NCBI RefSeq assembly: GCF_017377745.1
Contig: NZ_JAFVMG010000003.1
Span: forward strand, 146,122 to 210,121
Direction: 5' to 3'
DNA from: Acetobacter suratthaniensis
GTDB lineage: Bacteria; Pseudomonadota; Alphaproteobacteria; Acetobacterales; Acetobacteraceae
DNA length: 64,000 nucleotides
Shown here: one piece after another, positions 24,292 through 33,914 of the stretch
Layout of the letters: each line of letters starts with the position of its first letter
Position numbering within the stretch: the stretch's first letter is position 1
Position numbers and translations under genes: made by a program
Notes under the pieces: model-generated
Told to the model about the DNA's origin: nothing
Database searches by the model: none
The model's input: only the letters and a program-made list of their open reading frames with translations

Positions 24292-25059
24292 TCAGGGGGC
24301 CAGAAGCACGGTGGCCGAGGCGGAGGCTCGTATGGTCTGGGTTTCGCCCGTACTGGAAGCTACGGGGGCTTCTGCCCCATCGCCACTGCTCATGCGTGCG
24401 GCCATGAGCATGACAGGCATGGGGTGTGGCAGCGACTGGGCGGAGACTTCAACCCGCTCGAAATGCGAGACTCGCTGGCCCAGCGCTTCGGCTAATGTCT
24501 GGGCCTGCTTTTGCAGGTCTTTGACCGCTTCCGTTTCGGCCTGCAGGCTCAGGGCCGCGCGCCGTTCTTCGGAAACAGACCACTCAAGCTGCTCCAGAAT
24601 CAGGCCCTGTGCCTGAAGCTGGCCCACGAGTGGTAGCAGCGCCTTGCTGTCATGTGCCTTGAGTGTCACGGTCTGCTGGGCCAGCCAGAGCGATGAGTTG
24701 CTTTTTTCCTGATGCTGTTCGGACACCGTGTAATCCAGAGCCGCCGGGCTGACGCCTTCCACCTTGCTGGCCTGCGTCATGGCGGCGCCAACGCGGTTAT
24801 TGACAGCCTGCTGCGCACTGGCGGGGTTTTTGTCGCGGGCTTCGATCCGAAATGTGGCGGTCAGTTCATCCGGGGTGGTTTGTACACGCCCTTCGGCCCG
24901 GAGGGTTAGTTTGGTCTGGGCTGTGGCCTGCGGGGTTGTTTCAGCCTTTGCCTGTGGCGCTGCCAGCAGCAGGGGGGCTGCGCACAGCACGGGCAGTGCC
25001 GTGGCGGTGGCCTTTAGTGCGGGTTTGTGTAAACCGGTCGGGCGGACGAATACGGGCAT
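24292..25059 (-). CDS. SIMPL-domain (DUF541) exported protein
   Basis: 255 residues with a signal peptide (hydrophobic ATALPVLCAAPLLLAAPQAKA) and a SIMPL/DUF541 domain: LTLRAEGRVQTTPDELTATF, VEGVSPAALDYTVSEQHQ and ASASATVLLAP at the end. Family members are periplasmic or surface proteins (for example BP26 of Brucella) of poorly known role, sometimes linked to oxidative stress. The ATG at 25059 has GGGAG upstream. The open frame runs further upstream, but those residues overlap the response-regulator gene and are unconserved. It lies downstream of the response regulator on the same strand and could be its target or partner. Confidence 0.82.
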   Translation of the reverse strand: MPVFVRPTGLHKPALKATATALPVLCAAPLLLAAPQAKAETTPQATAQTKLTLRAEGRVQTTPDELTATFRIEARDKNPASAQQAVNNRVGAAMTQASKVEGVSPAALDYTVSEQHQEKSNSSLWLAQQTVTLKAHDSKALLPLVGQLQAQGLILEQLEWSVSEERRAALSLQAETEAVKDLQKQAQTLAEALGQRVSHFERVEVSAQSLPHPMPVMLMAARMSSGDGAEAPVASSTGETQTIRASASATVLLAP

Positions 25060-25136
25060 CAAGCCACTCCCTACGCCATATCTACTGGCGTTCTGTTGCG
25101 TATCGTCTCTCATAACGCCTGCACATGAAGGCAGGT

Positions 25137-25835
25137 TCATGGCAGAGGCGGAGTACTTTCGCGTGCGAGCATGTAGCCAGCGTTGCGTACGGTTTGCAGC
25201 ATGGGGTGTTCGAACGGTTTGTCTATTTTTTGCCGTAGTCTGGAAATATGAACATCTATGACATTGGTCTGGGGGTCGAAATGGTAGTCCCACACACCTT
25301 CAAGCAGCATGGAGCGGGTTACCACCTCTCCGGCATGGCGCATGAGAAACTCCAGCAGGCGGAATTCGCGGGGCTGGAGGTCAATCTTCTGTCCCGCGCG
25401 GTGCACCGTGCGCGAAAGCAGGTCTATCGCCAGATCCCCAACATCAAGATGGGTGGCGGGTTGTACTGTGGTACGGTGGCGCCGTGTCAGGGCTTCCAGC
25501 CGGGCGAGAAGCTCGGCAAAGGAAAATGGCTTGGTCATGTAGTCATCCGCGCCCGCTTTCAGCCCTGTCACCTTGTCTTCAACATCGGACAGGGCAGACA
25601 GCAGCAGAACGGGCGTGGTGTTGCCCATTTTGCGTAGCGTGGTGAGAATATGCAGGCCATCCAGGGTATCGGGCAAAATCCGATCCAGAACGATGACATC
25701 AAAGGTGGCGCTGCCCGCGTGGAGTAGCGCCTGCCTGCCGTCTTCGGCTTGTTCAACCAGATGACCTGTCTCAGTCAGGCTTTTGGTGATAAACCCGCAG
25801 ACTGTCTGGTCATCCTCGACAAGCAGAACACGCAT
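25137..25835 (-). CDS. OmpR/PhoB-family response regulator
   Basis: 232 residues. The receiver domain has acidic residues in LLVEDDQT, the phosphoacceptor Asp in FDVIVLDRILP, Ser in LLLSALSD and Lys in DYMTKPFSFAELLAR. The C-terminal winged helix has IDLQPREFRLLEFLMRHAG, VWDYHFDPQTNVIDVHISRL and a terminal YMLARE. The start ATG follows AGGAG (an in-frame GTG lies two codons upstream). No histidine kinase gene is adjacent on either side, so it is an orphan in this window. The kinase partner must be encoded elsewhere. Confidence 0.93.
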   Translation of the reverse strand: MRVLLVEDDQTVCGFITKSLTETGHLVEQAEDGRQALLHAGSATFDVIVLDRILPDTLDGLHILTTLRKMGNTTPVLLLSALSDVEDKVTGLKAGADDYMTKPFSFAELLARLEALTRRHRTTVQPATHLDVGDLAIDLLSRTVHRAGQKIDLQPREFRLLEFLMRHAGEVVTRSMLLEGVWDYHFDPQTNVIDVHISRLRQKIDKPFEHPMLQTVRNAGYMLARESTPPLP

Positions 25836-25909
25836 GGACACTCCTCGGTGTTTCGCATGAGAAACCGAAGAACGGTACAGTATTAACCCCCTCTTGTCAC
25901 CTCTGTAGG

Positions 25910-27085
25910 TTACAGGCGGTCCTTTTCAGAAAGGGCAGGGGTTACCCCATCCAGAATGGAGAGCAGCACGGCGGTCAGGGGGGAGGCCAGAATCAGGCCA
26001 GGAAAGCCCAGAATCGCGCCAAACAGTGTTTGTGAAAGCACGGTCAGCGCCGGGGGCATCTGTACAGCGTGGCGCTGGATAACAGGGGCCAGCACGTTGC
26101 CTTCCAGAAACTGGATAGTGGCGTAAAGGGCTGCAACCATCACGGTTTCACGGGTGCCGAGCGAAAGGGCCAGCAGCAGGGCAGGGACCGCCCCCATGAT
26201 CGCGCCGATATAGGGGATGAAGTTACACAGCCCGGCCAGCACGCCCAACGCAAGCGCCAGTGGCACACCGATAAACCACAGGCCCAGTGCTGAAAGTGTG
26301 CCAACCACGAGCATATCGAGCGACTGCCCGGCCACCCATGCCCACAGCGTGCGCCCTGCACGGAGCATCAGCCCACGCATGTGCTGGCGGCGGGGTGGGG
26401 GTACCAGCCGCAGCAGGCCATTGGCGTACGTGGTGGGTGACATGGCGAAATACAGCCCTGCGATCAGCACCACCAGAATGGTGCCTAGCGCACCAAAGGC
26501 GGAGCCGAGCATGCCTGTCATGGAACCGGCCAGACGCGACCCCAGAGAGGCCAGACTGCTTTCTCCGCTCCCCTGCGGGTTACCAAGGGAGGAGGGCAGA
26601 TATTTGATAATAAGCTGGCCTGTGGGGCTGTTTTGCAGGGTCTGGCGCAGAGCGGTTTCCTGTTGGCGTAGGGCTTCCTGCAGGCGCATGGCCTCGTTGG
26701 CAATGGAGGGGCCACTATTCCACGCCAGCATCATGACAGTGCTGATGACCGCCACCACAACCACCGCCAGCGCCCATGGGTAGGACAGGCGCAGGTGCCG
26801 CACCAGCAGGGCTGACAGGCCATGCAGCACCACTGCGCAGAGCACGGAGGCAAAGATGACCATCATCACATCGCCCAGCAGCCAGATCAGCATCCCTGCG
26901 GCGACCGCGCTCAGGCTCACACGCAGCATACGCAGCGCATCCACCTGTTTGGCTGTGGGTGCGGTGCCCGGCGCTACGGGCGCAGCCGCTTTGTCCGGGT
27001 CATGATGGTGTGCCTCATCCGCTACGGTTGCATGAGACGGAGAGGCAACATCCTCTGACGGTCTGGAAGGGTGTTCTGAAGACAT
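25910..27085 (-). CDS. AI-2E/PerM family membrane transporter
   Basis: About 391 residues with about eight membrane segments (for example MLIWLLGDVMMVIFASVLCA, LAVVVVAVISTVMMLAW, LGTILVVLIAGLYFAM) and the family's conserved C-terminal blocks LAGLCNFIPYIGAIMGAVPA and LEGNVLAPVIQRHAV. Family members export signalling molecules or act in Na+/H+ antiport; the substrate here is not known. The N-terminal 45 residues are polar and rich in His and Pro. The open frame runs far upstream, but the ATG at 27085 begins the plausible cytosolic N-terminus. It is divergent from the MFS gene. Confidence 0.85.
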   Translation of the reverse strand: MSSEHPSRPSEDVASPSHATVADEAHHHDPDKAAAPVAPGTAPTAKQVDALRMLRVSLSAVAAGMLIWLLGDVMMVIFASVLCAVVLHGLSALLVRHLRLSYPWALAVVVVAVISTVMMLAWNSGPSIANEAMRLQEALRQQETALRQTLQNSPTGQLIIKYLPSSLGNPQGSGESSLASLGSRLAGSMTGMLGSAFGALGTILVVLIAGLYFAMSPTTYANGLLRLVPPPRRQHMRGLMLRAGRTLWAWVAGQSLDMLVVGTLSALGLWFIGVPLALALGVLAGLCNFIPYIGAIMGAVPALLLALSLGTRETVMVAALYATIQFLEGNVLAPVIQRHAVQMPPALTVLSQTLFGAILGFPGLILASPLTAVLLSILDGVTPALSEKDRL

Positions 27086-27236
27086 GCAAAAAGCTCTTTC
27101 GGAAAGGCGCGGGTCTGTGTAACGGCTGTCTGATACGGTTTGTGGTAGCGCCATATCGTAATTTTTTCTCCAAATTCTTGTTGCCGCGTATCCGCAGTCG
27201 AGAAAAAATCTTGTGAAACGGGAGTAAACACCAGGA

Positions 27237-28439
27237 ATGTCCGGTGTAAAAGAAGGAAGCCTCGCGGCGGCCTCCAAGGCTATTTTTGCCCTTGCGGTGG
27301 GCACTTTCGCAATCGGTACGGGTGAGTTCGCAGCCATGGGGCTGCTGCCCGAAATGGCGCAGGGTGTGCAGGCCACGATTCCCAGAACGGGCGAGGCCAT
27401 TTCAGCCTACGCGCTGGGTGTGGTTGTGGGCGCGCCCCTGATTGCGGTTTTTGGCGCGACATTTTCGCGTCGTACGTTGCTGGCCGTGCTTATGGGCTGG
27501 TTTGCGGTTACGAACTGTCTGGGCACGCTGGCCGCCACGCTGGGCATGCTTGATCTGGCGCGGTTTGTTACCGGTCTGCCGCATGGCGCGTTCATGGGGG
27601 TGGCGGCTCTCGTGGCGGCCGGGTTGGTGGACAGGGGCTACCGTGGCCGCGCCGTTGGGCGTGTTTTTTCCGGCCTGACCATTGCCAATGTGGTGGGCGC
27701 TCCCTTTGCGACCTATGCGGGATCGTATTTCGGATGGCGCCTGTCTTATGTACTGATCGGGCTTGTGGGGGCGGTCTGCTGCCTGATGGTTATGGCATGG
27801 CTCCCGTATGACCCGCCGAACAAGGCGCGCTCCGCCCTGTCCGAGCTACAGGCGTTTACCCGCAAACAGGTATGGTATGTCATGGGTACCGTGGCGGTTG
27901 GCTGCGGCGGCATGTTCTGTGTGTACACCTATTTTTCGGTCACGTTGCAGGATGTAACGGGTGTTCCGGTATGGGGTGTGCCGCTGTTTCAGGCTGTGTG
28001 GGGTGTTGGCATGTGTACCGGCGCATGGGCTGGTGGCCATCTGATGGATAAAAGCCTGAAATGGACAGCCATTGGCGCGTTTGTGTGGAATGCACTGGCG
28101 CTGGGGCTGTTTTCGCTCGTGGCCACCAATATGTGGCTGACGGCTCTGGCCGTATTCATGCTGGGCGGTGGTATTGCGGTTGGCCCGGCCATGCAGGTGC
28201 GCCTGATGGATGTGGCAGCCGATGCCCAGACCCTTGCCGCCTCCATGAACCACGCGGCCTTTAATCTGGCTAATGCGCTGGGGGCATGGCTTGGTGGGCT
28301 GGTGCTGACAGCGGGCTTTGGCGCAGCGGCAACCGGCTGGGCTGGTATGGTGCTGTCGGTTATCGGGCTGGTGCTGTTCGTGCTGTCTTTGGCGGCAGAG
28401 CGGCGGGATAATAACCGGGCTGCCGCACTGGCGGGCTAA
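27237..28439 (+). CDS. MFS transporter (sugar or drug efflux type)
   Basis: 400 residues with twelve predicted membrane helices and the DHA1/arabinose-efflux (AraJ/YdhP-like) pattern: AIFALAVGTFAIGTGEFAAMGLLPE at the first helix, split over the well-known motif GTxxFAxGTxE, and GVVVGAPLIAV and VGRVFSGLTIANVVGAPFATY in the middle. These permeases expel sugars, purine analogues or drugs by proton antiport. The substrate cannot be told. It is a single gene with GGA just upstream of the ATG. Confidence 0.88.
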   Translation: MSGVKEGSLAAASKAIFALAVGTFAIGTGEFAAMGLLPEMAQGVQATIPRTGEAISAYALGVVVGAPLIAVFGATFSRRTLLAVLMGWFAVTNCLGTLAATLGMLDLARFVTGLPHGAFMGVAALVAAGLVDRGYRGRAVGRVFSGLTIANVVGAPFATYAGSYFGWRLSYVLIGLVGAVCCLMVMAWLPYDPPNKARSALSELQAFTRKQVWYVMGTVAVGCGGMFCVYTYFSVTLQDVTGVPVWGVPLFQAVWGVGMCTGAWAGGHLMDKSLKWTAIGAFVWNALALGLFSLVATNMWLTALAVFMLGGGIAVGPAMQVRLMDVAADAQTLAASMNHAAFNLANALGAWLGGLVLTAGFGAAATGWAGMVLSVIGLVLFVLSLAAERRDNNRAAALAG

Positions 28440-28550
28440 ACCGGTTATGCTGGCTCTGTCATTGCCTTGCGGGGTGGGGCAGAGCTTACCGGCCCGGTTT
28501 ATGGGGCAGGTGAAGGCAGGCTCCGCCCCATTGGGGGCCTGGCTATAGGC

Positions 28551-30467
28551 TCAGCCCTCCGGTGTGTTGGCGGCTTCTTCCATTTCGGTTTGTGCGCTCA
28601 GCCAGCGCTCCTCGGTTTCGTCCTGCTCGCGTTGCAGGGCGGCAAGGCGGGTATTGAGTTTTGTGACCTCTGCGGCCTTGCCTTCGGCATACAGGCCGGG
28701 GTCGGCCAGAGCGCTTTCGAGTTTGGCGCGCTCATCTTCCAGCTTGGCCAGTTTTGTTTCCGCATCCTTGATGATCTTGCGCAGTGGTGCCTGTGCCTTG
28801 CGGGCTTCGGCGCGTTCACGCCGGTCATCTTTGCGGTTGGTCTGCGTGGCTGCGCTGTCCGTATCGGTGCGCTGGGTCGCGCGGCCTTTGTTGGCGGCGC
28901 GGGCACGCTCGGCCAGCCATGTGCGGTATTCCGCCATGTCGCCATCAAAAGGCGTGACCTTGCCATCCGCCACCAGCCACAGCCGATCCGCCACCAGTTC
29001 GACCAGATGCGGGTCATGGCTGATGAGCACCACAGCCCCTTCAAAAGCTGACAGGGCGCGAATCAGCGCATCACGCGCATCGAGGTCGAGATGGTTGGTC
29101 GGTTCGTCCAGCAGCAGAAGCTGAGGGGCGTCGCGCGTGGCAAGGGCCAGCAGCAGGCGGGCTTTTTCGCCGCCTGAGAGGTCACGCACGGGGGTTTCCG
29201 CCCTGTCGACATCCAGACCGAAGCGGGCAAGCTGGGCGCGTACGGCGGGCGGTGTGGCCTTGGGTAGTGCGCGGCTCATATGGTCTACGGGGTTTTCATC
29301 CAGCCGCAGTTCCTCGGCCTGATGCTGGGCAAAATAGCCAACTTTCAGCCGGGGGTTACGCTCCACCGTGCCGCTGATCGGTTCCAGCCTGCCTGCCAGC
29401 AGTTTGACCAGTGTGGACTTGCCGTTACCGTTCGCCCCCAGCAGGGCGATGCGGTCTTCCATATCCAGCCGCAGCGACAGGCCTGACAGAATGGGGCGCC
29501 CTTCATACCCCACGCTGGCGCGGCTCATATTGATGATAGGTGGGGGCAGACCTTCGGGTTCGGGAAAGGCGAAGCGTGTGGGGGTGTCTTCCACCACGCT
29601 TTCGATCACGGGCAGTTTTTCTAGAGCCTTAAGCCGGGCCTGCGCCTGCCGGGCCTTGGTGGCCTTGGCGCGGAAACGGTCTACAAAAGACTGCATATGC
29701 GCGCGCTGGGTGGCGATTTTTTCCGCCTGCCGGGCCTGCTGGAGTGCTTGCTCGGTACGGATTCGTACGAAGTTTTCGTAGCCGCCGGGGGTCAGGCTCA
29801 GCTTGCCCTTGTCCAGATGGGCAATGGCATCCACGCACGAATCGAGCAGGCCGCGATCATGGCTGACAATGAGAGCCGCCCCGGCGAATCGGCGTAGCCA
29901 GTCTTCCAGCCAGAGTGTTGCTTCAAGGTCGAGATGGTTGGTTGGTTCGTCGAGCAACAGCAGGTCAGGCTCAAGAAACAGTGCCGTAGCCAGCGAGACG
30001 CGCATGCGCCACCCGCCCGAAAAGTCCGAAACGGGGCGGGCCTGCGCTTCGGTATCGAAACCAAGCCCCGCCAGCACTGACGCCGCACGGGCGGGGGCGC
30101 TATCGGCCTGAATGGCGCGCAGCCGCTCATGGATTTCGGCAATGCGCTGCGGGTCGGTTGCGTGTTCAGCTTCGGCCAGCAGGGCTGTGCGCTCCTCATC
30201 CCCCGCCAGTACGGTTTGCAGGAGGGAGCCAAGGTCTGCCGGGGCTTCCTGCTTGACGCGGGCCATGCGCGCACGGGCAGAAAGGCGGATTTCGCCCCCA
30301 TCGGGGGTGATATCTCCCGCTATGGCGGCCAGCAGGGTGGATTTTCCCGCGCCGTTGCGGCCGACAAGCCCAATTTTGCGTCCCGGTTCAACGGATAGAC
30401 TGGCGTTATCCAGCAGCAGGCGGCCTGCCATGCGTAAGGATAGCTCGGAGATGACAAGAAGGCTCAA
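28551..30467 (-). CDS. ABC-F family ATPase (Uup/YheS-like)
   Basis: 638 residues with two ABC ATPase domains and no membrane segment. Walker A motifs are [11 protein letters not shown] and [14 protein letters not shown] signatures are FSGGW and LSGGE, and both Walker B sites read [13 protein letters not shown]. The domains are joined by an Arg/Lys-rich linker (about residues 230-290), and a C-terminal coiled coil follows (about 570-630, Lys/Glu/Ala-rich). Such proteins bind the ribosome E site and relieve stalled translation. The start appears to be TTG, preceded by GGGAA. The first ATG is only at the MAGRLL segment, too far into the fold. Confidence 0.9.
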   Translation of the reverse strand: MSLLVISELSLRMAGRLLLDNASLSVEPGRKIGLVGRNGAGKSTLLAAIAGDITPDGGEIRLSARARMARVKQEAPADLGSLLQTVLAGDEERTALLAEAEHATDPQRIAEIHERLRAIQADSAPARAASVLAGLGFDTEAQARPVSDFSGGWRMRVSLATALFLEPDLLLLDEPTNHLDLEATLWLEDWLRRFAGAALIVSHDRGLLDSCVDAIAHLDKGKLSLTPGGYENFVRIRTEQALQQARQAEKIATQRAHMQSFVDRFRAKATKARQAQARLKALEKLPVIESVVEDTPTRFAFPEPEGLPPPIINMSRASVGYEGRPILSGLSLRLDMEDRIALLGANGNGKSTLVKLLAGRLEPISGTVERNPRLKVGYFAQHQAEELRLDENPVDHMSRALPKATPPAVRAQLARFGLDVDRAETPVRDLSGGEKARLLLALATRDAPQLLLLDEPTNHLDLDARDALIRALSAFEGAVVLISHDPHLVELVADRLWLVADGKVTPFDGDMAEYRTWLAERARAANKGRATQRTDTDSAATQTNRKDDRRERAEARKAQAPLRKIIKDAETKLAKLEDERAKLESALADPGLYAEGKAAEVTKLNTRLAALQREQDETEERWLSAQTEMEEAANTPEG

Positions 30468-30601
30468 CGCGGTTCCCGTTATTTGATGGAATCGTACATT
30501 ACATTCTGTGTGGTACCTACCAGCCTTGGCCGATATGCTCTAGATGGAGGCGTGAACGCCGCCCCCGGGCGGATAGAGACAGCAAGACAGGAGTAAGGCC
30601 G

Positions 30602-31024
30602 ATGGCCAAGGAACGCACGCTTTCCATTATCAAGCCCGATGCAACCCGCCGCAACCTGACGGGCAAGATTAACGCCGTGTTTGAAGATGCGGGCCTGAGC
30701 ATTGTTGCCCAGAAGCGCGTCCAGCTGACCCCCGCGCAGGCTGGTGCTTTCTATGCCGTGCATAAGGAACGCCCCTTCTACAACGATCTGGTGTCCTTCA
30801 TGATCTCCGGCCCGGTTGTGCTGCAGGTGCTTGAAGGCGAAAACGCCGTTGCCAAGAACCGCGATGTCATGGGCGCGACCGACCCCAAGAAGGCCGAAGC
30901 CCACACCATTCGTGCGCAGTTTGCTGAAAGCATCGAAGCAAACTCCGTTCACGGTTCCGACAGCGCTGAAAACGCGGCTAACGAAATCCGCTTCTTCTTC
31001 GCGGAAACCGAAATCCTGCCGTAA
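30602..31024 (+). CDS. ndk: Nucleoside diphosphate kinase
   Basis: 140 residues, the standard size. It transfers phosphate from ATP to other nucleoside diphosphates through a phosphohistidine. The active site His lies in [14 protein letters not shown] and the start [20 protein letters not shown] is the family signature. The ATG follows AGGAG. It is monocistronic, closed by a strong terminator and divergent from the ABC-F gene. Confidence 0.97.
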   Translation: MAKERTLSIIKPDATRRNLTGKINAVFEDAGLSIVAQKRVQLTPAQAGAFYAVHKERPFYNDLVSFMISGPVVLQVLEGENAVAKNRDVMGATDPKKAEAHTIRAQFAESIEANSVHGSDSAENAANEIRFFFAETEILP

Positions 31025-31064
31025 GGTTCTCTCTGCCGGGTTTTTCCCGGCGGGACACCCTGCG

Positions 31065-31104
31065 AACGGGCGCTTTCCAGCCATGCTGGAGGCGCCCGTT
31101 TTGC
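31065..31104 (+). terminator. Terminator after ndk
   Basis: A two-tier stem: AACGGGCGC/GCGCCCGTT outside and CCAGC/GCTGG inside, followed by TTTT. A second small hairpin (GCCGGG/CCCGGC with a T5 loop) lies between it and the ndk stop. Confidence 0.78.
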
Positions 31105-31316
31105 GTTTATGGGGCTGCCCACGCTGTGGAGCCTGCCTAGATCATGCTCTGGTGCATGGCTGGTAAAATCAGGCCGCACACGCATGGGTGATGCCTGTCT
31201 GGCAGGCACGACAAGCGGCGCAGATCGTTTCTATACTACCGAACGGAAAAAACTTTGGCCTGACACCGGGCAGCCGTTGACTGCGCGCCACTGTCAGACC
31301 GGCAGAGAGGGGTGTC

Positions 31317-32858
31317 ATGAAACTTCTGGCCGTTCATCCGAGCGCACTGATGTACACGCGGGTTTTTCTCAGGCTGGAGCCTTTGGGGCTGGAGCTTGTG
31401 GCGGGGGCGGCCCGTCAGGCTGGCCACGATGTGCGGATTATCGATCTTCAGGTGGAAACGCATGAGGATTTCTGGAAGATCATGGATGATTTCCAGCCTG
31501 ATGCGGTCTGTTATTCGGGGAGTTATCTGGCCAATGTGCCTGAAATTCTCGATCTGTGCCATGCAGTACATTATCGTAACCCTTCCACGGTGCAGATCAT
31601 AGGCGGGCATTCCGTTTCCTTTATTGCCAAGGACGTGCTTGATCTGGCGGAAGGTACTGTCACCTGTATTCTCAAAGGTGAGGGCGATGCCACCATTGGG
31701 CCGCTGCTTAACGCCATGCGCGATGGACAGGACCTGCTGGAAGTGCCGGGTGTTGTAACCCTGAAGGGCGAAGGCCCAGCCCCTATTTTTGTTAAATCGC
31801 TGGATGATGTGCGCCCCGCGCGCGACCTGCTGCGCCACCGCAACAAGTATTTTATCGGCACGCTGGACCCCGCAGCCTCCATCGAGTTTGCGCGCGGCTG
31901 TCCGTGGGACTGTACGTTCTGTTCCGCCTGGACATTTTATGGCCGCTCCTACCGTACCGCCAGCCCGCAGGTGATCGCGGATGAACTGGAGGAAATCAAG
32001 GAGCCGGGCATCTTCATTGTTGATGACGTGGCCTTCGTGCATGAAGAACACGGTATGGCTATTGCCAATGAAATCAAGAAGCGTGGGATCAAGAAGGAAT
32101 ACTATCTTGAAACCCGCGCGGATGTGCTGCTGCGCAACAAGGAGGTGTTCAAGGTCTGGAGCGAGATCGGGCTGTCCTATATCTTCATCGGGCTGGAAGC
32201 GGTGGATGAAGAAGGGCTGAAACAGTTCCGCAAGCGTGTCTCGCTCGACAAGAATTTCGAAGCGCTGGAATATGCCCGCTCGCTGGGGCTGATTGTTGCC
32301 ATCAACATTATTGCCGATCCCTCATGGGATAAACAGCGTTTTGAAACTGTGCGCCAGTGGTGCCTCGAAATACCGGATATCGTGAATATTTCGGTAACAA
32401 CGCCGTATCCGGGTACGGAAATCTGGCACAAGGAAGCGCGTCGCCTGACCACACGTGATTATCGCCTGTTCGACATTCAGCACGCAGTGCTGCCCACAAC
32501 CCTGCCGCTGCCCGAGTTTTATGAAGAGCTGGTCAAAACCCAGCAGGTGCTCAACACCAAACATATGGGGTGGGAAGCCCTGAAGGATACGGCGGGTATT
32601 GCTGTGCGGCTGTTGAGGAACGGGCAGACAAATTTTGTCAAAATGCTCTGGAAATTCAATTCGGTTTTCAATCCAGAGCTACAGCTTGCCGACCATCAGC
32701 GTCCGGCCCGTTACCTGATGCCTATCCAGCCGGAAGCGGTGGACACTATCTCGCGCTCTGATCTGTATGTACATGGGCCGGGCGGACGCAAAACCCGTGC
32801 TCTGGACGATGATACAGAGCAGTTTGTCGATACCACCCGTATGGGGGCAGAGGCCTGA
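31317..32858 (+). CDS. hpnR: Hopanoid C-3 methylase (B12-binding radical SAM, HpnR)
   Basis: 513 residues. The N-terminal cobalamin-binding domain (about 1-150; a Rossmann-like half with VRIIDLQVETH and VQIIGGHSVSF) precedes a radical SAM core whose 4Fe-4S motif is C195-x3-C199-x2-C202 in ARGCPWDCTFCSAW. The sequence and length match HpnR, which adds a methyl group to C-3 of ring A of hopanoids in Methylococcus and acetic acid bacteria. The enzyme probably works at the inner membrane on hopanoid lipids. The ATG follows GAGAGGGG. It is monocistronic; the other hpn genes (shc, hpnH and so on) are not in this window, so the assignment rests on sequence. Confidence 0.85.
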   Translation: MKLLAVHPSALMYTRVFLRLEPLGLELVAGAARQAGHDVRIIDLQVETHEDFWKIMDDFQPDAVCYSGSYLANVPEILDLCHAVHYRNPSTVQIIGGHSVSFIAKDVLDLAEGTVTCILKGEGDATIGPLLNAMRDGQDLLEVPGVVTLKGEGPAPIFVKSLDDVRPARDLLRHRNKYFIGTLDPAASIEFARGCPWDCTFCSAWTFYGRSYRTASPQVIADELEEIKEPGIFIVDDVAFVHEEHGMAIANEIKKRGIKKEYYLETRADVLLRNKEVFKVWSEIGLSYIFIGLEAVDEEGLKQFRKRVSLDKNFEALEYARSLGLIVAINIIADPSWDKQRFETVRQWCLEIPDIVNISVTTPYPGTEIWHKEARRLTTRDYRLFDIQHAVLPTTLPLPEFYEELVKTQQVLNTKHMGWEALKDTAGIAVRLLRNGQTNFVKMLWKFNSVFNPELQLADHQRPARYLMPIQPEAVDTISRSDLYVHGPGGRKTRALDDDTEQFVDTTRMGAEA

Positions 32859-32892
32859 TTGGCAAAGGCTGTCCCCAGCAGGCCCGGAGCCT

Positions 32893-33534
32893 TCAGGCCA
32901 GAAAAGGCCATAGGCTCTGGGCGGTGTAGGTTTCAGCCACCAGACTGAATGGTAAGCCTGCCCGCGTGCGTAAAAGCGCTGTGTGGCGGAACAGATGCGT
33001 TGGCAGGCCAATGGTATTGCCGGGGCTGGCGGTCTGGTTATCATCCGGTGTGGGGCGCAGAGCGTGAAGCTGTGTGCAGGACAGATTTTTTTCCGGCAGA
33101 GGCCACCACAGGCTCTCGCGGGCAAGGGTCTGGCGGAAGAACTCAAGAGCCCGCACCGCACGGCCAAAGGGAATATCCGTGGTGTCGAGTGCCTGCTGCA
33201 TGTCGGTGTCCAGCCGGTCGGCCCTGTACCAGTTTTCAGCTTCGGATAGGACAAGCGGGCCGCAGGTCATGCGGATTTTGCGGTAGTGCAGGGTGGCGGG
33301 CTGGCCCAGCAGCGGGGCAAAAGCGGCCGGGCAGGGTGTGGCTGGCTCATCTGCCCGTTCTACCCGCAGCGGGCTTGCGAGAGAGGTCTGTGCCATCCAG
33401 TCTTCCAGCGCACGGGTGGCGCTGGGGGCGGCTAGCAGGGCGTTTTCAAGGCGGGAGACCAGCACGGCCAGATACAGCCGGTTGGTCAGGGTATCGGGTA
33501 GGGGAGTGGGCTGGTTGGGCGGTGTCTGGGTCAT
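32893..33534 (-). CDS. Chorismate-lyase-like (UbiC-fold) protein
   Basis: 213 residues. The middle part LHYRKIRMTCGPLVLSEAEN and the following Trp-Tyr, RLDTDMQQALDTTDIPFGRA and LEFFRQTL resemble proteins of the chorismate lyase superfamily found in alphaproteobacteria, where an Arg, Leu and Glu bind the carboxylates. UbiC releases 4-hydroxybenzoate for ubiquinone. Whether this protein has that activity is not certain, because the superfamily also contains ligand-binding (UTRA) members. The N-terminus is Pro/Thr-rich and not conserved. It is convergent with hpnR with a gap of about 35 bases. Confidence 0.55.
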   Translation of the reverse strand: MTQTPPNQPTPLPDTLTNRLYLAVLVSRLENALLAAPSATRALEDWMAQTSLASPLRVERADEPATPCPAAFAPLLGQPATLHYRKIRMTCGPLVLSEAENWYRADRLDTDMQQALDTTDIPFGRAVRALEFFRQTLARESLWWPLPEKNLSCTQLHALRPTPDDNQTASPGNTIGLPTHLFRHTALLRTRAGLPFSLVAETYTAQSLWPFLA

Positions 33535-33667
33535 CGCGACAGCATACCATGTCCGCTTGCGGCGGGGAGGGGGCGTTGCCTGTTTCCTGCCGGGGTGAAG
33601 TTGCGCTACAATAAGGATACGAACGGCCTGAATGGTGCCCCGTTATTTTTGAAGGGAAGTGGATGTA

Positions 33668-33880
33668 ATGAGTTCCAGCACGACAAGTTTCATGGTTGAC
33701 GGCATGACCTGCGACGGGTGCGTGTCCGCCGTGAAGCGCGCTCTTGCCGCCATTGATGGTGTTGAGTCCACGGACGTCAATCTGGCGAGCAGCGAAGTGA
33801 CGGTTACCTATGACCCGGCGAAGGCTGGTATTTCCTCTCTGCGCAACGCCATTCGTGGGGCGGGGTACGAGGTAGGCTGA
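33668..33880 (+). CDS. Heavy-metal-associated (HMA) domain protein, CopZ-like
   Basis: 70 residues, a single HMA domain with the metal-binding MTCDGC motif and the ferredoxin-like core GVESTDVNLASSEVTVTYDP. Such proteins carry Cu(I) or another soft metal to a P-type ATPase or regulator. No ATPase or cue/cop regulator is next to it, so it is a lone chaperone here. The ATG at 33668 is chosen over the GTG three codons upstream because GAAGGGAAG has better spacing to it. Confidence 0.87.
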   Translation: MSSSTTSFMVDGMTCDGCVSAVKRALAAIDGVESTDVNLASSEVTVTYDPAKAGISSLRNAIRGAGYEVG

Positions 33881-33888
33881 AAACGCCG

Positions 33889-33914
33889 CCGTGCCATGCG
33901 TTGACATGGCACGG
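33889..33914. repeat. Perfect inverted repeat after the HMA gene
   Basis: Arms CCGTGCCATG and CATGGCACGG with a 6-base loop, starting 8 bases after the HMA stop. It has no T-run. It may be a Rho-independent hairpin that stabilises the short mRNA, or an operator for the downstream lipoprotein gene. Several further GCATGG boxes occur in the next 90 bases. Confidence 0.6.
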
